Origin: Synergistaceae bacterium
Lineage (GTDB): Bacteria; Synergistota; Synergistia; Synergistales; Aminobacteriaceae
Assembly (NCBI GenBank): GCA_009783355.1
Contig: WRHH01000006.1
Coordinates: forward strand, 19,304 to 83,303
Length of the DNA: 64,000 nt
Direction: 5' to 3'
This document shows, one piece after another, positions 9,678-20,427 of this stretch. How positions within the stretch are numbered: the first letter of the stretch is position 1; each line of letters opens with the position of its first letter. Made by a program: the position numbers and the translations under genes. The notes beneath the pieces were generated by a model that saw only the letters and a program-made list of their open reading frames with translations, was not told where the DNA came from and ran no database searches.

Positions 9678-10274
9678 GTGAAAATTTTCATCGATGGGGA
9701 ACCATTTTATCCATTATCGCCGACGGAATCGAGAAGCAAACAGCAGCTTCTCAAGGAAATAGACGAAGAAATTGTGCAAAATGGCTTGACTTACACCACT
9801 ATAACAGTTGATGGTGTAGAGATGGATTCTTCCGCGTTTTTGCACTTACGCAAGGGGAGAGAAGCTCATTTTAAAACGTGTAAAATTAAAGACCTTGTAA
9901 TTGAAAGCCTTCAAGAAGCAATTAATTATTTACCAAGGCTGACTGACGGAATTCAAAAAATAGCATCAGAGTTTGAACGAAAAGAAGAGGAGAATGCTGA
10001 CGAACACATGACGAACTTTGCAGAAGGCTTAGGCTGGCTTATAAATGTCATGCAAAAAAACCAGATCCTTCTCAAAGTAAAGGACTCTGAATTGCCGAAC
10101 AAAGAAGAAACAATCGTTAAGATTAATGCATCGTTGGAAAGTATTTCCGAGTGTTTCGAAAAACGTCGTATAATGGAAATAGCTTTCCATATGAGGCAGG
10201 GAATTCTTCCCGAAATCAAAAATATTTCTGGATATGTTGCTCAGCTTCTTGACACAGCAATGCTTATGCAATAG
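9678..10274 (+). CDS. Conserved-looking hypothetical protein divergent from fliD
   Basis: I do not recognise this 198-residue soluble protein. The first 70 residues look beta-rich (KIFIDGEPFYPLS, TTITVDGVEM), and the rest is strongly helical and charged, with heptad-like Leu/Ile spacing and no membrane segment or signal peptide. The frame opens at ATG 9651, but AAGGTGG at 9661-9667 lies 10 nt before a GTG at 9678, giving VKIFIDGEPF, so I use that start. It shares a divergent control region with fliD, so a flagellar role (chaperone or regulator) is possible but is only inference from position. Confidence 0.6.
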   Translation: MKIFIDGEPFYPLSPTESRSKQQLLKEIDEEIVQNGLTYTTITVDGVEMDSSAFLHLRKGREAHFKTCKIKDLVIESLQEAINYLPRLTDGIQKIASEFERKEEENADEHMTNFAEGLGWLINVMQKNQILLKVKDSELPNKEETIVKINASLESISECFEKRRIMEIAFHMRQGILPEIKNISGYVAQLLDTAMLMQ

Positions 10275-10414
10275 ATAGTTGCTTTGATATAATTATCAGA
10301 TTTTGGCGAAGTGAATGTTATTATTTATAGCGTTTTCGGCACAAGCAGGAAAAATACATTCTAATGTTTGATCGGCGAAGCAGATGTTAGATAAATGAAA
10401 GGGGATTACACATA

Positions 10415-11479
10415 GTGTCACTTCGTAAAGGTTTGATAATATTTATTATTCTTGCTTTTGGTGGAAACGCGATAGTCTTACTTAAGACTGTTGATCAAAA
10501 CACAATCAATACGATTCTTACAGCAAAGAAATCATATTTGATCGTAGCTTTTTTATTGGTACTTTTGTCATGGACATGGGATACCATGAGGTTTAGCGCT
10601 CTTGCGCGGGCAGCCAAGGAAAAGGTCAGTTTAAGGCTCGGAATGATCCTTACATGGCTGCATTACTTTGGATGCGCGGTAACTCCGATGCAGAGCGGGG
10701 GAGGCCCTTTTCAGGTTTATGTGCTTTATAAAAGAGGAATACCTATAGGGAAAGGAATCGCAATAACAATGATAAGAACTATGCTTACGGTATTACTGTT
10801 AAGCATAATAGTTCCTTTGTCGTTAGTTATCGACTCTTCTATTCTTGATCAGAGCGGGTTCGTTAAGGGAGTTGTAGGATACGTATTTTCAATAATTCTT
10901 ATGACATGGGCGTTCATAGCGTTTACAATACTTCGCCCTGACCTCATAAAGAAATTAGGCAAATGGGTTACCATATGGCTTAAGCGCTTCAAGATAATAA
11001 AGAAAGAAAGCGTTCTTCCGTGGAGTCGTTGGATTTCCCGTGAGACGGACAATTACAGTTTGAACATTAAGCTTTCGTTCTCAACTGGGAAATGGAGTTT
11101 TATTTTTGCTGTAATATGTTCAGCTCTCCATTTACTGACCATTTTTTCTATTCTGCCATGCCTTATGTTGGCAATGGGACTGCCTTTTAATTTTACCCAA
11201 ACGATACTAACGCAGGCGATATTTATGTTCGTTCTTTATTTTATACCAACACCGGGCGCCAGCGGAGTGGCGGAAGTAGGCGGAGCTGCAATTTTCACAA
11301 CATTAATGGCGGAAAACATGGCGGGGATAATGGCTATCACATGGAGATTCTATACAGAATACCTCTCAATATTCATGGGGGTAATGATAGTGATACGCCT
11401 GCTCGGCTGGGGAGCAACTGAGGACATATATAAGGCGGAAAAGGCCGTAGAAACAGAAAATAACGCTAACAATGAATGA
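10415..11479 (+). CDS. UPF0104/LPG-synthase-like integral membrane protein (flippase-like domain)
   Basis: Polytopic membrane protein (354 aa, about eight hydrophobic segments) of the family that includes the membrane half of lysyl-phosphatidylglycerol synthase and AglD-type proteins. Characteristic features are GCAVTPMQSGGGPFQVYVLY after the third segment and PTPGASGVAEVGGAAIF near the end. Such proteins are thought to move or present lipid-linked molecules across the membrane. It starts at GTG with AAAGGGG 10 nt upstream. The stop overlaps the start of the next gene, so the two are translationally coupled. There is no catalytic lysyl-transferase domain, hence not MprF itself. Confidence 0.75.
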   Translation: MSLRKGLIIFIILAFGGNAIVLLKTVDQNTINTILTAKKSYLIVAFLLVLLSWTWDTMRFSALARAAKEKVSLRLGMILTWLHYFGCAVTPMQSGGGPFQVYVLYKRGIPIGKGIAITMIRTMLTVLLLSIIVPLSLVIDSSILDQSGFVKGVVGYVFSIILMTWAFIAFTILRPDLIKKLGKWVTIWLKRFKIIKKESVLPWSRWISRETDNYSLNIKLSFSTGKWSFIFAVICSALHLLTIFSILPCLMLAMGLPFNFTQTILTQAIFMFVLYFIPTPGASGVAEVGGAAIFTTLMAENMAGIMAITWRFYTEYLSIFMGVMIVIRLLGWGATEDIYKAEKAVETENNANNE

Positions 11480-12023
11480 ATTTGGTGATTTAGTCTTTAA
11501 ACTGCGCGGAGGAATATGGACGATATTGTTTTTGGTCGTTTTCTTTATTGCAGAACCAACCTGGGAAAGTTTTTACTTTGGTCTGATTTTTGTGATTTTG
11601 GGGCAAGCAATTAGATTCTGGGCTGTTGGAAGCATAGGAAAATATCGGGGAGAAGTAGTTAAAGCGGATAAATTAGTGACAACAGGAGCTTACGCGTTAG
11701 CAAGAAATCCTCTTTATTTTGCCAATGGCGTCATTGGATTAGGTTGGGGTATAATATCAGGGTGGTATGCTTTGCTATTCTTTTTTATTGCTTTTCTAAT
11801 TGTGTATGTGTTTATAATTATTCCAAGAGAAGAAGCTTTTTTAAGGGATAAATTTGGAGTCGAATATGTTGATTACTGCAGAAAAACAGGAATGTTCTAC
11901 CCAAAGACATGGCCTGTAAATATAAAGAACGTGATTTATCACTATCAAGCTTTATGGAAAAGCGAACGTCATTCGCTTTATATGACAATACTGGGAACTG
12001 TGTTACTATCTATAAAAATATAA
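11472..12023 (+). CDS. ICMT/PEMT-family membrane methyltransferase-like protein
   Basis: 183 aa with four or five membrane segments. The core LVTTGAYALARNPLYFAN followed by a membrane helix and then IPREEAFLRDKFGVEYVDYC is the signature of the isoprenylcysteine-carboxyl-methyltransferase/phospholipid-methyltransferase superfamily, where the RxP loop and the E-E pair help bind S-adenosylmethionine. Bacterial members often methylate lipids or unknown small molecules. Its ATG overlaps the stop of the flippase-like gene by 8 nt, which argues for a joint lipid or envelope function. Superfamily firm, substrate unknown. Confidence 0.7.
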   Translation: MNEFGDLVFKLRGGIWTILFLVVFFIAEPTWESFYFGLIFVILGQAIRFWAVGSIGKYRGEVVKADKLVTTGAYALARNPLYFANGVIGLGWGIISGWYALLFFFIAFLIVYVFIIIPREEAFLRDKFGVEYVDYCRKTGMFYPKTWPVNIKNVIYHYQALWKSERHSLYMTILGTVLLSIKI

Positions 12024-12044
12024 AAAAAGGAGGTGCTGTTAAAA

Positions 12045-12647
12045 ATGGAAATGCGCAAAAATAATATAAGCGAAGGAGATATCACAGTAGGCCAGTTTTT
12101 TGAGGCTCTTTCCGCATCTGAATATCCTGATTACATTATGGAGCTCATAGAAAAACTGCAGGACTGGATGAAAGAAATTTTTGTCGTGGGAAGCGACGCG
12201 GAGAAAACCGAAAAAAGAATTGACCCCGTTACCGCGTTATTCGAAACCGATCCTGAGCTTGATATGGAAGATTTATTCTCACGTATCCAATGGGTAGAAA
12301 AATACGCCGATATGCTTCCGAATATTAAAAAACCGGAAGGAAGAGAGGATGTCGCTGTAATAAACATAGGAGTAGCGGAGCTTGAAAGTTGCATGAGAGT
12401 CGCTATTGATTATGCTTCGATTTTTAACAGCGAAAAATGCCGCAGAGTTTGGATAATCAGCGATAGCTTCAATTTTATGGATATATCAGGATACATAGCG
12501 CATATATCGAAGCTTTCGGAACGCGGAATTAAATTCAGATTTTTACTTGTATCCCCGTGGGGATGGATCGAAATGCCAATAGAAGGTAATGACAGCGGTA
12601 AGAATCAAATATTGTGGAAAACAGTTAAAAAACGCGCGGGGAAGTGA
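12045..12647 (+). CDS. Hypothetical acidic protein, third gene of the lipid-like operon
   Basis: Not recognised. The 200-residue soluble protein has an acidic helical N-terminal half and a C-terminal alpha/beta half (VAVINIGVAELESCM, VWIISDSFNFM, IKFRFLLVSPW) that could be a Rossmann-like fold. AAAGGAGG at 12026-12033 sits 11 nt before ATG 12045, which I prefer over the GTG at 12033. It follows the methyltransferase-like gene by 21 nt, so it is probably in the same operon. The stop codon TGA lies inside a GAAGTGA repeat array, so the final residues RGK may have been altered by that array. Confidence 0.55.
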   Translation: MEMRKNNISEGDITVGQFFEALSASEYPDYIMELIEKLQDWMKEIFVVGSDAEKTEKRIDPVTALFETDPELDMEDLFSRIQWVEKYADMLPNIKKPEGREDVAVINIGVAELESCMRVAIDYASIFNSEKCRRVWIISDSFNFMDISGYIAHISKLSERGIKFRFLLVSPWGWIEMPIEGNDSGKNQILWKTVKKRAGK

Positions 12648-12710
12648 GAAGTGAAGTGTGAAGTGTGAAGTGTACAGAATAAAGACGAAAGATAAAAGAT
12701 AAAGAAATTC
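12641..12710. repeat. Heptamer array A (GTGTGAA / AAAGAYA units)
   Basis: Degenerate then regular 7-bp units (GTGAAGT, GTGTGAA) at about 12641-12674, then AAAGACG, AAAGATA, AAAGATA up to about 12702. It begins over the stop codon of the preceding gene. This is the same class as the arrays near 20.4, 22.1, 38.2, 38.3, 42.6, 50.6, 56.3, 57.1 and 63.1 kb. Confidence 0.8.
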
Positions 12711-12891
12711 ACCACGAAACTCACGAACCAGCATTGACAAAAGATTACTGGTTTTGTTGATGTAGTTTATGGTGAGTTTTTTATATGCAGATAGGGAAGA
12801 TATTTGGCAGCGCAAGCGATATCAAATTTACGACAACGCGAAAGGAGATAGAGATGAATATAGAACGTTATTATCACTATAAAATTCTCGG
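12694..12891. repeat. Duplicated block, copy 1 (leader and first codons of the J-domain gene)
   Basis: A 198-bp segment that recurs at 13929-14126 with only a handful of differences. It carries a potential long hairpin: ACTCAC with GTGAGT and, inside, ACCAG with CTGGT, followed by a T run. This could be a terminator for the upstream operon or a structured leader of the J-domain gene. The J-domain gene's Shine-Dalgarno and start are part of the block. Confidence 0.8.
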
Positions 12892-13642
12892 ACTCCAGAT
12901 TGGCGCTTCACAGGCCGAGATAAAAAAAGCGTACCGTAGCCTGGTAAAACTATATCATCCGGACCGTGATCAATCGTATGACGCTGAGGTAATGTATAGA
13001 GAAATCCACACTGCGTACAAAGCATTGTTAGAACAGCCATTCTCAAATGAAACAAGCGCCGAGACGATAAACTATCACGATTACTCGAAAAGGACAACAC
13101 AGACTTCAAGCCATAGTTCTGGAAAAACACGACAATCAGCTACTGATAGCAACTCAACGGAGAGAACAACGCGGACTTCGGAAGACTTGATATTTTGGGC
13201 AAATTGGGAAAAGGAATGCTATGAAAAAGCAACGAGGGTTCCTATTATGTGGGTATTTTTCAGGTTTATTGTCAGCTTGATTAGTTTTTTTCTCTATGGC
13301 CCAGTTTGGATATTTATAAATTCTGACTTTTTTAAGAATAGTAAATATGTTGATAAGCCTGCTTATATTGTTTGGATAGTGATGAATTCAGACAATATTA
13401 TAGTAATAGGGATTCTGATAGCGCTTATTATAACTTTGGGCGTATTCTTTCTAGTGTCTAATAAAGTAATGAGCAAGGGATTAGCAATACGTATAACTTG
13501 TTTTTGCCCATATGTTTTGTCGATGTGGTTATTTTATTTCATTGCTGAAGCGCCAATATATAAGTATTTAATAACGAGCTTTGTTTGTTATACCCTACTT
13601 ACGTGCCCAATAGAAGATTTTTATAAGAGGAAATACGAGTAA
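12854..13642 (+). CDS. Membrane-anchored J-domain (DnaJ-like) protein
   Basis: Type III J-domain co-chaperone, 262 aa. The J domain occupies residues 1-65: YYHYKILGLQIGASQAEIKK, then the invariant HPD in LVKLYHPDRDQ, which stimulates the Hsp70 ATPase. A Ser/Thr-rich linker and four hydrophobic segments follow, so the J domain is probably cytosolic at a membrane. There is no G/F or zinc-finger region, so it is not DnaJ itself. GGAGAT lies 6 nt before ATG 12854; the upstream ATG in frame at 12785 lacks such a signal. The 3' end and the 5' end are each repeated downstream as fragments. Confidence 0.85.
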   Translation: MNIERYYHYKILGLQIGASQAEIKKAYRSLVKLYHPDRDQSYDAEVMYREIHTAYKALLEQPFSNETSAETINYHDYSKRTTQTSSHSSGKTRQSATDSNSTERTTRTSEDLIFWANWEKECYEKATRVPIMWVFFRFIVSLISFFLYGPVWIFINSDFFKNSKYVDKPAYIVWIVMNSDNIIVIGILIALIITLGVFFLVSNKVMSKGLAIRITCFCPYVLSMWLFYFIAEAPIYKYLITSFVCYTLLTCPIEDFYKRKYE

Positions 13643-13723
13643 AATATTCATTAACGGGCATTTTGTTATACCTTACTTACGTGCCCAATAGAAGATTTTT
13701 ATAAGAGGAAATACGAGTAAAAA
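13585..13723. repeat. Duplicated 3' end of the J-domain gene
   Basis: The last 60 bp of the gene (13585-13644, ending in GAGTAAAA) are repeated almost exactly at 13663-13723, separated by 18 bp. There is one C-to-T difference and a one-base length change near the end. The second copy is not attached to a gene body, so it is a remnant of a further gene copy. Confidence 0.9.
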
Positions 13724-13744
13724 TGTCGGATAAAAGTGTGAATA

Positions 13745-13928
13745 TTGCAGGGGCGGTTTTAGCCGCCACACAAAAGACGGGATTCCAAACTATATTTGGC
13801 AACCCAAAGTTATCCGGCGCGGGTCGCTCCCGGTCTCCTGACCTTTGCGACACTCGGTTGCCGCGCTTCGCTCGCAATGACGCCTGACCGTCGCAATCCA
13901 GCGGTTTTTGGCACTGATATTTCATGGC
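13745..13928. repeat. GC-rich dispersed palindromic repeat
   Basis: Contains GGGGCGGTTTTAGCCGCC and a stretch with TTGCCGCGCTTCGCTCGCAA, then GCAATCCAG and ATTTCATGG. Parts recur at 20300-20345 (inside the end of the RCC1 gene), 20470-20520 and 63130-63175. No convincing ORF is seen. It is probably a non-autonomous mobile or recombination-prone intergenic element. Confidence 0.65.
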
Positions 13929-14126
13929 AAAAGATAAAGAAATTCACCACGAAACTCACGAACCAGCATTGACAAAAAGATTACTGGTTTTGTTGATGTA
14001 GTTTATGGTGAGTTTTTTTATATGCAGATAGGGAAGATATTTAGCAGTGCAAGTGATATCAAATTTACGGCAACACGAAAGGAGATAGAGATGAATATAG
14101 AACGTTATTATCAATAAAATTCTCGG
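13929..14126 (+). pseudogene. Truncated second copy of the J-domain gene (leader plus eight codons)
   Basis: Repeats 12694-12891: same hairpin leader, same Shine-Dalgarno, and an ATG at 14091 followed by codons for MNIERYYQ and then a stop, caused by loss of two bases relative to the intact gene. The similarity ends after the TTCTCGG that also closes copy 1. It is non-functional as a J protein, though the leader could still be transcribed. Confidence 0.85.
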
Positions 14127-14331
14127 GGTTTTTCTTTCTATTCAACTGTCAAATACCCGTATTATTCATAATTCCTTTCACGAATTATCTTTTAATTGTC
14201 ATTAATATTGTATAATATAAATATTATTTATATTAATATATTGATCATTGAATATATTGCTTAAATACTCAATGCGCGCGAACTTAACAGATTATTAATC
14301 AAATTAAAACTTGATATAGGGGGGTATATCA

Positions 14332-17300
14332 ATGAAAAGTAATGGAATGAAAACAGTTGTATTATATGCACTGGCACTGACGTTTTTTTTAATTTTCAGC
14401 TCTTATGCGGCAAACAATGACTTCGTACCGGTAACGGATATCATCGACGCGCCGGGGGAGGCCACAGTAAATACGCCATTAACTTTGACGGGCACGGTGC
14501 TTCCCGTTAACGCGACCAATAAGAACATAACCTGGAGCGTCAATGACGCGGGAGCAACAGGCGCGACAATATCGGGAGATACCCTCAACACAACGGCGGT
14601 CGGCGCAGCAGTCGTCACTGCCACAGTAACAGGCGGCTTAGACAACAATATGGTCGCGGCGGTTGCGGCGGGCTTTCAACATACCGTTGCAATTATGACT
14701 GACGGCAGCCTATGGGCGTGGGGATGGAATAATTTTGGACAGCTGGGCGACGATACTATCACAGACCGTAACACACGCGTACGCATAGGGACAGATAACG
14801 ACTGGGCGGCGGCTACTGCGGGCTATGATCATACTCTTGTCCTGAAAACGGATGGCAGCCTGTGGAGCTGGGGATATGGCGAGAATGGTCAGCTTGGCAA
14901 CGGCACGTTCGCATACCGTTTCGATCCTCAGCGTGTGAACGATGATAACGACTGGGCGGCGGTTGCTGCGGGGTGTAGTCACAGCTTAGCTATAAAAACG
15001 GACGGCAGCCTTTGGGCATGGGGATATAACGCTGACGGGCAGCTGGGCGACAGTTCTACAACAGATCGCGACACGCCGAGACGCATTGGGTCAGATTACG
15101 ACTGGGCGGCGATTGCGGCGGGCGAATATCATACGATAGCCCTTAAAACAGACGGCAGTTTGTGGAGCTGGGGAAGGAATACAGACGGGCAGCTTGGCGA
15201 CGGTTTTACCATGCAACGCAGCGCGCCCCAACGCGTGGGGAATACGAATGACTGGAAAGAGATTGCTGCGGGATATTATCATAATGTAGCCATAAAGACT
15301 GACGGCAGCCTCTGGGCATGGGGATATAACGCTAACGGGCAGCTGGGCGACGGCACAGACACACAACGCGACGCTCCTGTTCGCGTGGGGAATACGAATG
15401 ACTGGAAAGAGATTACTGCGGGGTATTATCATACCGTGGCCATAAAGACTGACGGCAGCCTTTTGGCATGGGGAGATAATGCTTACGGGCAGCTGGGCAA
15501 CGGCACATATATCGCTCGCAATGAGCCTGTCCGGGTGGGGTCAGCAAATGACTGGACGTTGTTAACTGCGGGGGGATTTCATACGATAGCGCTCAAAACG
15601 GAAGGAAGCTTGTCCGCTTGGGGATCTAATACATGTGGTCAATTGGGCGATGGCATGACGACTTGGCGCAGCTCGCCTGTTCGTGTGAAAGCAGAGAATG
15701 ACTGGATGACGGTTTCTGCTGGCCGGTATCACACAGTTGCTCTGAAAATGAACGGTAGCCTGTGGGCGTGGGGATACGATTTTTATGGCTACACTGACGG
15801 CGGAATGTACCCAAATATCTCTGAACCTATCCTGATAGGGAATGACTGGGCGACGGTCGCTGCGGGCTACGAACATGCAGTGGGAGTAAAAACGGATGGC
15901 AGCTTGTGGACATGGGGCTTTAACGGTTTTGGTCAACTTGGCGACGGTACGAACACCGCTAAAAACGCTCCCCTACGCATAGGGACAGATGATGACTGGG
16001 CTAAAGTCGCTGCGAATTATGGACATACAGTTGCCATAAAGATGGACGGCAGCTTATGGGCATGGGGAAATAATTCTGTAGGGCAACTGGGCGACGGCAC
16101 GAATACAGACCGCAACACGCCTCACCCAATAGGAGCAGATAAAAACTGGGCAACTGTCGCCGTGGGCAATACTCATACAATAGCTCTTAAAACGGACGGC
16201 TCGCTATGGGCATGGGGATATAATTTTTACAACCAGCTTGGAGACGGCACGAACAATAATCAATACGCGCCAAAACGCATAGGGTCAGAGAGCAACTGGG
16301 TGGCGGTCGCTGCGGGTTACGCGCATACGATAGCCCTAAAAACGGACGGCACGCTGTGGGCATGGGGATGGAATATTTTAGGCCAGCTTGGCGACGGTAC
16401 GTACACTTCTCACAGTGAGCCTTTCCAGATAGGGACAGAGAATGACTGGGCGGCGATCGCTACGGGTTACGGGCACACATTAGCTATAAAAATGAATGGC
16501 AACCTGTGGAGCTGGGGATATAATTACCGCGGTCAACTTGGCAACGGCTCGGATATAACTAGCAATGAACCTGTCCTGATTGGGAATGACTGGTCGGTAA
16601 TCAACACAGGCTTCGAGCATTCAATGGCCATTAAAGCGGACGGCGGCATGTGGGCGTGGGGAGATAATAGTCATGGGCAGCTTGGCGACGGAACGAGCGT
16701 GCAACGCAATTCCCCTTTAAAAATCATATTTTTTGATTGCGATTTCACAAAGGACTTCACCGTCACGGTGAATGAAGCATCAGTGGAGACTTTCCTTGTG
16801 ACATTCATGGATCATGACGGAACCGAGCTTAAGAAGCAACTAGTGGAAAAAGGTTCATCCGCGACAGCGCCTGCCGACCCTGTAAGAACAGGTTACACCT
16901 TCATAGGCTGGGATGAGGACTTTTCTAATATCACCGACGAACTGTACGTGAGTGCGATGTATGAAATCAACAAATACACGGTAATCTTCATGTCGGACGG
17001 CGTCGAGTTCAACCGCCAGAAGGTAGAACACGGGAATGCTGCAGTCGATCCCGGTATCCCGGCGAAAGAAGGATACGCCTTCACCGGCTGGGATACGAGT
17101 TTCACGAACATCACAGGCGATCTGACGGTGACGGCGCAGTACGAGATCAATAAATACACGGTAATTTTCATGTCGGACAGCGTTGAGTTCAACCGGCAGA
17201 CGGTAGAACACGGGAATGCTGCAGTCGATCCAGGTATCCCGGCGAAGACAGGATACGCCTTCACCGGCTGGGATACGAGTTTCACGAACATCACCGGCGA

Positions 17301-20300
17301 TCTGACGGTGACGGCGCAGTACGAGATCAATAAATACACGGTAATTTTCATGTCGGACGGCGTAGAGTTCAGCCGCCAGACGGTGGAACACGGCTCTGCG
17401 GCGACCAATCCAGGTGTCCCGACGAAAGAAGGATATACGTTCACCGGCTGGAGCGCGGATTTCTCGTATATCACAGGCGATCTGACGGTGACGGCGCTCT
17501 TTGGCGGCAACACGTATACGGTAGTCTTCATGTCGGACGGCGTAGAGTTCAACCGGCAGACGGTAGAACACGGGAATGCTGCAGTCGATCCAGGTATCCC
17601 GGCGAAGACAGGGTACACTTTCACCGGCTGGGATACGAGTTTCACGAACATCACCGGCGATCTGACGGTAACGGCGCAGTACGAGATCAATAAATACACG
17701 GTAATTTTCATGTCGGACGGCGTCGAGTTCAGCCGCCAGACGGTGGAACACGGCTCTGCAGCGACCAATCCAGGCGCCCCGACGAAAGAAGGATATACGT
17801 TCACCGGCTGGAGCGCGGATTTCTCGTATATCACAGGCGATCTGACGGTGACGGCGTTGTACGAAAGCGAAACCAGCTTTGTGCCGGTGACGGACATCAT
17901 CAATGTGCCGGACGAGGCCACGGCAAACACTCCTCTCGTACTGACGGGCACGGTGATTCCTACTGACGCGACGAACATAGACATAACCTGGAGCGTAAAA
18001 GACGAGGGAACAACCGGCGCGGCGTTATCGGGCAATGTGCTGACCGCCGCTACAGCTGGCGCGGTAATTGTCACGGCTACGGTAAAGGATGGTTTGGAAA
18101 GCAGTGATTGGGCGGTGATTGCTGCCGGTGATGATCACAGCATGGCCATAAAAACCGACGGTAGCCTTTGGGCGTGGGGATGGAACGAATATGGTCAACT
18201 GGGCGACGGTTCGACGATAAACCGTAGAGCGCCCGTACGCGCGGGGGCGGCGAATGACTGGCAGACGGTTTCCGCTGGATCTGATCACACCGCAGCCATA
18301 AAAACCGACGGTAGCCTTTGGGCGTGGGGATACAATTATTACGGCCAGCTGGGAAATGGCACGAATACAAACAACAGCTCGCCTGTCCGAGTGGGGTCTG
18401 AGAACGACTGGGCAGCGGTTGCAGCGAGCTGGAGCCATACCATAGCTATGAAAACTGACGGCAGCCTTTGGGCATGGGGCATTAACTATAATTATCAGCT
18501 TGGCGATGGAACGACGATAAGCCGTAACGAGCCTGTCCGTGTGGGGTCGGACAATGACTGGGCGGCGGTTGCCGCCGGCTGGTGTCATACCATAGCTATA
18601 AAAACTGACGGCAGCCTTTGGGCTTGGGGATATAATCATCACGGTCAACTGGGCGACGGCACGAACTTTGACAGAAGCACGCCCATACGCATAGGGACTG
18701 CGAATGACTGGGCGGCGGTTGCGGGAGGCGATTATCATACTATAGCCCTGAAAACTGACGGCAGCCTTTGGGCATGGGGATGGAACGATTCAGGCCAGCT
18801 TGGCGACGGCACGAATACAAGCCGAAACGTACCTGTACGCATAGGCGATGCGAAAGACTGGGCAGCAGTTGATGCAAGCCATTATCGCACAACAGCTATA
18901 AAAACTGACGGCAGTCTTTGGGCATGGGGATATAATGAAATAGGTCTGTTGGGCGACGGCACGAACATGAACCAAAACTCGCCTGTCCGCGTGGGGACTG
19001 CGAATGACTGGACGTTGGTTTCAGGAGGATATCATCACACCATAGCCAAAAAGAAGGACGGCAGCATTTGGGCGTGGGGATATAATTATCACGGTCAGTT
19101 TGGCGACGGAACGGACACAAACAGTAGTATTCCTGTGAAAACTGTCTCGAAGGATTTCATCAAGGACTTCAACATCACAGTGAACCCGTCAAAAGTAGAG
19201 TCTTTCCTCGTGACATTCATGGACTGGGACGGAACCGAGCTTAAGACGCAGGTTGTGGAATATGGATCACCCGCGACCGCTCCTACCGACCCTGTAAGAA
19301 CGGGCTACGATTTCATCGGCTGGGATGAGGATTTCAGCAATATAACCGACGAACTGTTCGTTACCGCGATGTACAAAATTAACACATCCAACGTTGAATT
19401 AATAAAATTCACAAGACTTGTCCGGGTTAATACGTCGACGGTGACGTACAGCGAAATTCAAGGTGATATTAGTGGCTCGGCGCCGGATTTCACCCTCACG
19501 ACAGTCGGGAACACAAACATCAACGCGAACGGAATGTCCAATATGAATGCGGTTGAAGTTAGAATTGGCGGAGTTGATGGGCATGCTCTCTACATAGCGG
19601 CTGTCAATACACTGGGCGTCGAATCCTACCGGGTTCCGCTAAGAGAAACAGCTCTGGGATCAGGTATTTATGCACCGACAAGCCTGATTAATTACAGTTT
19701 CCCCGAAAGCCTTATCGCTCCTACTCCGCAGGTATACTTGATTCGTATTTACGCTGAAGATACAGTAATCGGAACGCTTACAATAACTGTCATGAAAACG
19801 CCGCCCGTGGCAAAACCGACAGTGGTTAAATTCACAAGGCTTGTCAGAGTTAATACATCGACGATGACGTACAGCGAAATTCAAGATGATATTCGCGGGA
19901 CGGCGCCCAATTTCACCCTGACGACGGTAGGCGGAACAAACATCAATGCGAACGGGATGTCCAACAGAAACTCGGTTGAAGTTAAAATTGACGGGCTAAG
20001 CGGGCAAACGGTCTATATAACAAGTGTCAATAATCTGGGCGTTGAGTCTCCCAATTGGATCAAGATGAAAGAGACAGCTCCGGGCTCAGGCATTTACGCG
20101 CCAATAAACTTAGTCAGCTATAGCTTCAACGCGAGCCTTCTCTTTCAACCAACGTATAAGCTAAATATTTACGCTGACGGAATAACGAATCCTATAGGCT
20201 CGCTTACTGTAACGGTGGTAAATCAAAATTTTGTTTCAAATAATGCATGTATTGTAGCGGCGGTTCAGCCTCTCTCTGTCTTCTTGTCCTCGGCGGCGAA

Positions 20301-20427
20301 CAATTGCCACTCTTCGCTAATAAAGATGCCTGACCTTCGCGAGTCGCCCATAAATAACTGTATGGCCTGCCTGTTAGGAGTGGCGTGCAAAACAATACAC
20401 AAATTACAAATTACAATGTGCAAATAA
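14332..20427 (+). CDS. Giant secreted RCC1-propeller / InlB-repeat protein
   Basis: 2031 aa. Order: signal peptide (1-26); Ig-like module (about 30-100); 14 RCC1 repeats (about 104-798); six InlB-type 60-residue repeats (818-1179); a second Ig-like module similar to the first (1182-1255); seven RCC1 repeats (1256-1605); one more InlB repeat (to about 1680); two tandem modules of about 135 residues that each begin [13 protein letters not shown] or [13 protein letters not shown]; and an aberrant tail from about residue 1964. RCC1 units read [17 protein letters not shown]. Fourteen plus seven makes three complete seven-bladed propellers. It is probably a surface adhesin or binding protein. The tail is encoded by dispersed-repeat and heptamer DNA, so the original C-terminal anchor seems lost. 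GGGGGG lies 9 nt before the ATG. Confidence 0.88.
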   Translation: MKSNGMKTVVLYALALTFFLIFSSYAANNDFVPVTDIIDAPGEATVNTPLTLTGTVLPVNATNKNITWSVNDAGATGATISGDTLNTTAVGAAVVTATVTGGLDNNMVAAVAAGFQHTVAIMTDGSLWAWGWNNFGQLGDDTITDRNTRVRIGTDNDWAAATAGYDHTLVLKTDGSLWSWGYGENGQLGNGTFAYRFDPQRVNDDNDWAAVAAGCSHSLAIKTDGSLWAWGYNADGQLGDSSTTDRDTPRRIGSDYDWAAIAAGEYHTIALKTDGSLWSWGRNTDGQLGDGFTMQRSAPQRVGNTNDWKEIAAGYYHNVAIKTDGSLWAWGYNANGQLGDGTDTQRDAPVRVGNTNDWKEITAGYYHTVAIKTDGSLLAWGDNAYGQLGNGTYIARNEPVRVGSANDWTLLTAGGFHTIALKTEGSLSAWGSNTCGQLGDGMTTWRSSPVRVKAENDWMTVSAGRYHTVALKMNGSLWAWGYDFYGYTDGGMYPNISEPILIGNDWATVAAGYEHAVGVKTDGSLWTWGFNGFGQLGDGTNTAKNAPLRIGTDDDWAKVAANYGHTVAIKMDGSLWAWGNNSVGQLGDGTNTDRNTPHPIGADKNWATVAVGNTHTIALKTDGSLWAWGYNFYNQLGDGTNNNQYAPKRIGSESNWVAVAAGYAHTIALKTDGTLWAWGWNILGQLGDGTYTSHSEPFQIGTENDWAAIATGYGHTLAIKMNGNLWSWGYNYRGQLGNGSDITSNEPVLIGNDWSVINTGFEHSMAIKADGGMWAWGDNSHGQLGDGTSVQRNSPLKIIFFDCDFTKDFTVTVNEASVETFLVTFMDHDGTELKKQLVEKGSSATAPADPVRTGYTFIGWDEDFSNITDELYVSAMYEINKYTVIFMSDGVEFNRQKVEHGNAAVDPGIPAKEGYAFTGWDTSFTNITGDLTVTAQYEINKYTVIFMSDSVEFNRQTVEHGNAAVDPGIPAKTGYAFTGWDTSFTNITGDLTVTAQYEINKYTVIFMSDGVEFSRQTVEHGSAATNPGVPTKEGYTFTGWSADFSYITGDLTVTALFGGNTYTVVFMSDGVEFNRQTVEHGNAAVDPGIPAKTGYTFTGWDTSFTNITGDLTVTAQYEINKYTVIFMSDGVEFSRQTVEHGSAATNPGAPTKEGYTFTGWSADFSYITGDLTVTALYESETSFVPVTDIINVPDEATANTPLVLTGTVIPTDATNIDITWSVKDEGTTGAALSGNVLTAATAGAVIVTATVKDGLESSDWAVIAAGDDHSMAIKTDGSLWAWGWNEYGQLGDGSTINRRAPVRAGAANDWQTVSAGSDHTAAIKTDGSLWAWGYNYYGQLGNGTNTNNSSPVRVGSENDWAAVAASWSHTIAMKTDGSLWAWGINYNYQLGDGTTISRNEPVRVGSDNDWAAVAAGWCHTIAIKTDGSLWAWGYNHHGQLGDGTNFDRSTPIRIGTANDWAAVAGGDYHTIALKTDGSLWAWGWNDSGQLGDGTNTSRNVPVRIGDAKDWAAVDASHYRTTAIKTDGSLWAWGYNEIGLLGDGTNMNQNSPVRVGTANDWTLVSGGYHHTIAKKKDGSIWAWGYNYHGQFGDGTDTNSSIPVKTVSKDFIKDFNITVNPSKVESFLVTFMDWDGTELKTQVVEYGSPATAPTDPVRTGYDFIGWDEDFSNITDELFVTAMYKINTSNVELIKFTRLVRVNTSTVTYSEIQGDISGSAPDFTLTTVGNTNINANGMSNMNAVEVRIGGVDGHALYIAAVNTLGVESYRVPLRETALGSGIYAPTSLINYSFPESLIAPTPQVYLIRIYAEDTVIGTLTITVMKTPPVAKPTVVKFTRLVRVNTSTMTYSEIQDDIRGTAPNFTLTTVGGTNINANGMSNRNSVEVKIDGLSGQTVYITSVNNLGVESPNWIKMKETAPGSGIYAPINLVSYSFNASLLFQPTYKLNIYADGITNPIGSLTVTVVNQNFVSNNACIVAAVQPLSVFLSSAANNCHSSLIKMPDLRESPINNCMACLLGVACKTIHKLQITMCK
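16783..17868 (+). repeat. Six in-frame 180-bp InlB-type repeats
   Basis: Units begin at 16783, 16963, 17143, 17323, 17503 and 17683, exactly 180 bp apart. The first is divergent. The next five are nearly identical at DNA level and follow an A-A-B-A-B order, in which A encodes ...[14 protein letters not shown] and B ...[14 protein letters not shown]. This points to recent duplication of an A-B pair. Confidence 0.92.
20260..20396. repeat. Dispersed repeat forming the 3' end of the RCC1 gene
   Basis: The stretch around 20304-20342 (TTGCC, then CTTCGCT, then GCCTGACC, then TCGC) aligns with 13859-13898 in the intergenic dispersed repeat. It is read in frame as the cysteine-containing tail after NQNF, quite unlike the beta-rich repeats before it. 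Confidence 0.65.

Noticed and set aside
14196..14216. TTGTCA and TATAAT as a promoter for the RCC1 gene
   Set aside because: The spacing is only 9 bp. The TATAAT may be a real -10, but no matching -35 was found.
15091..19120. Long minus-strand and alternative-frame ORFs across the RCC1/InlB gene
   Set aside because: They mirror the repeat periodicity of the plus-strand gene and have no start signals; they are shadow frames.
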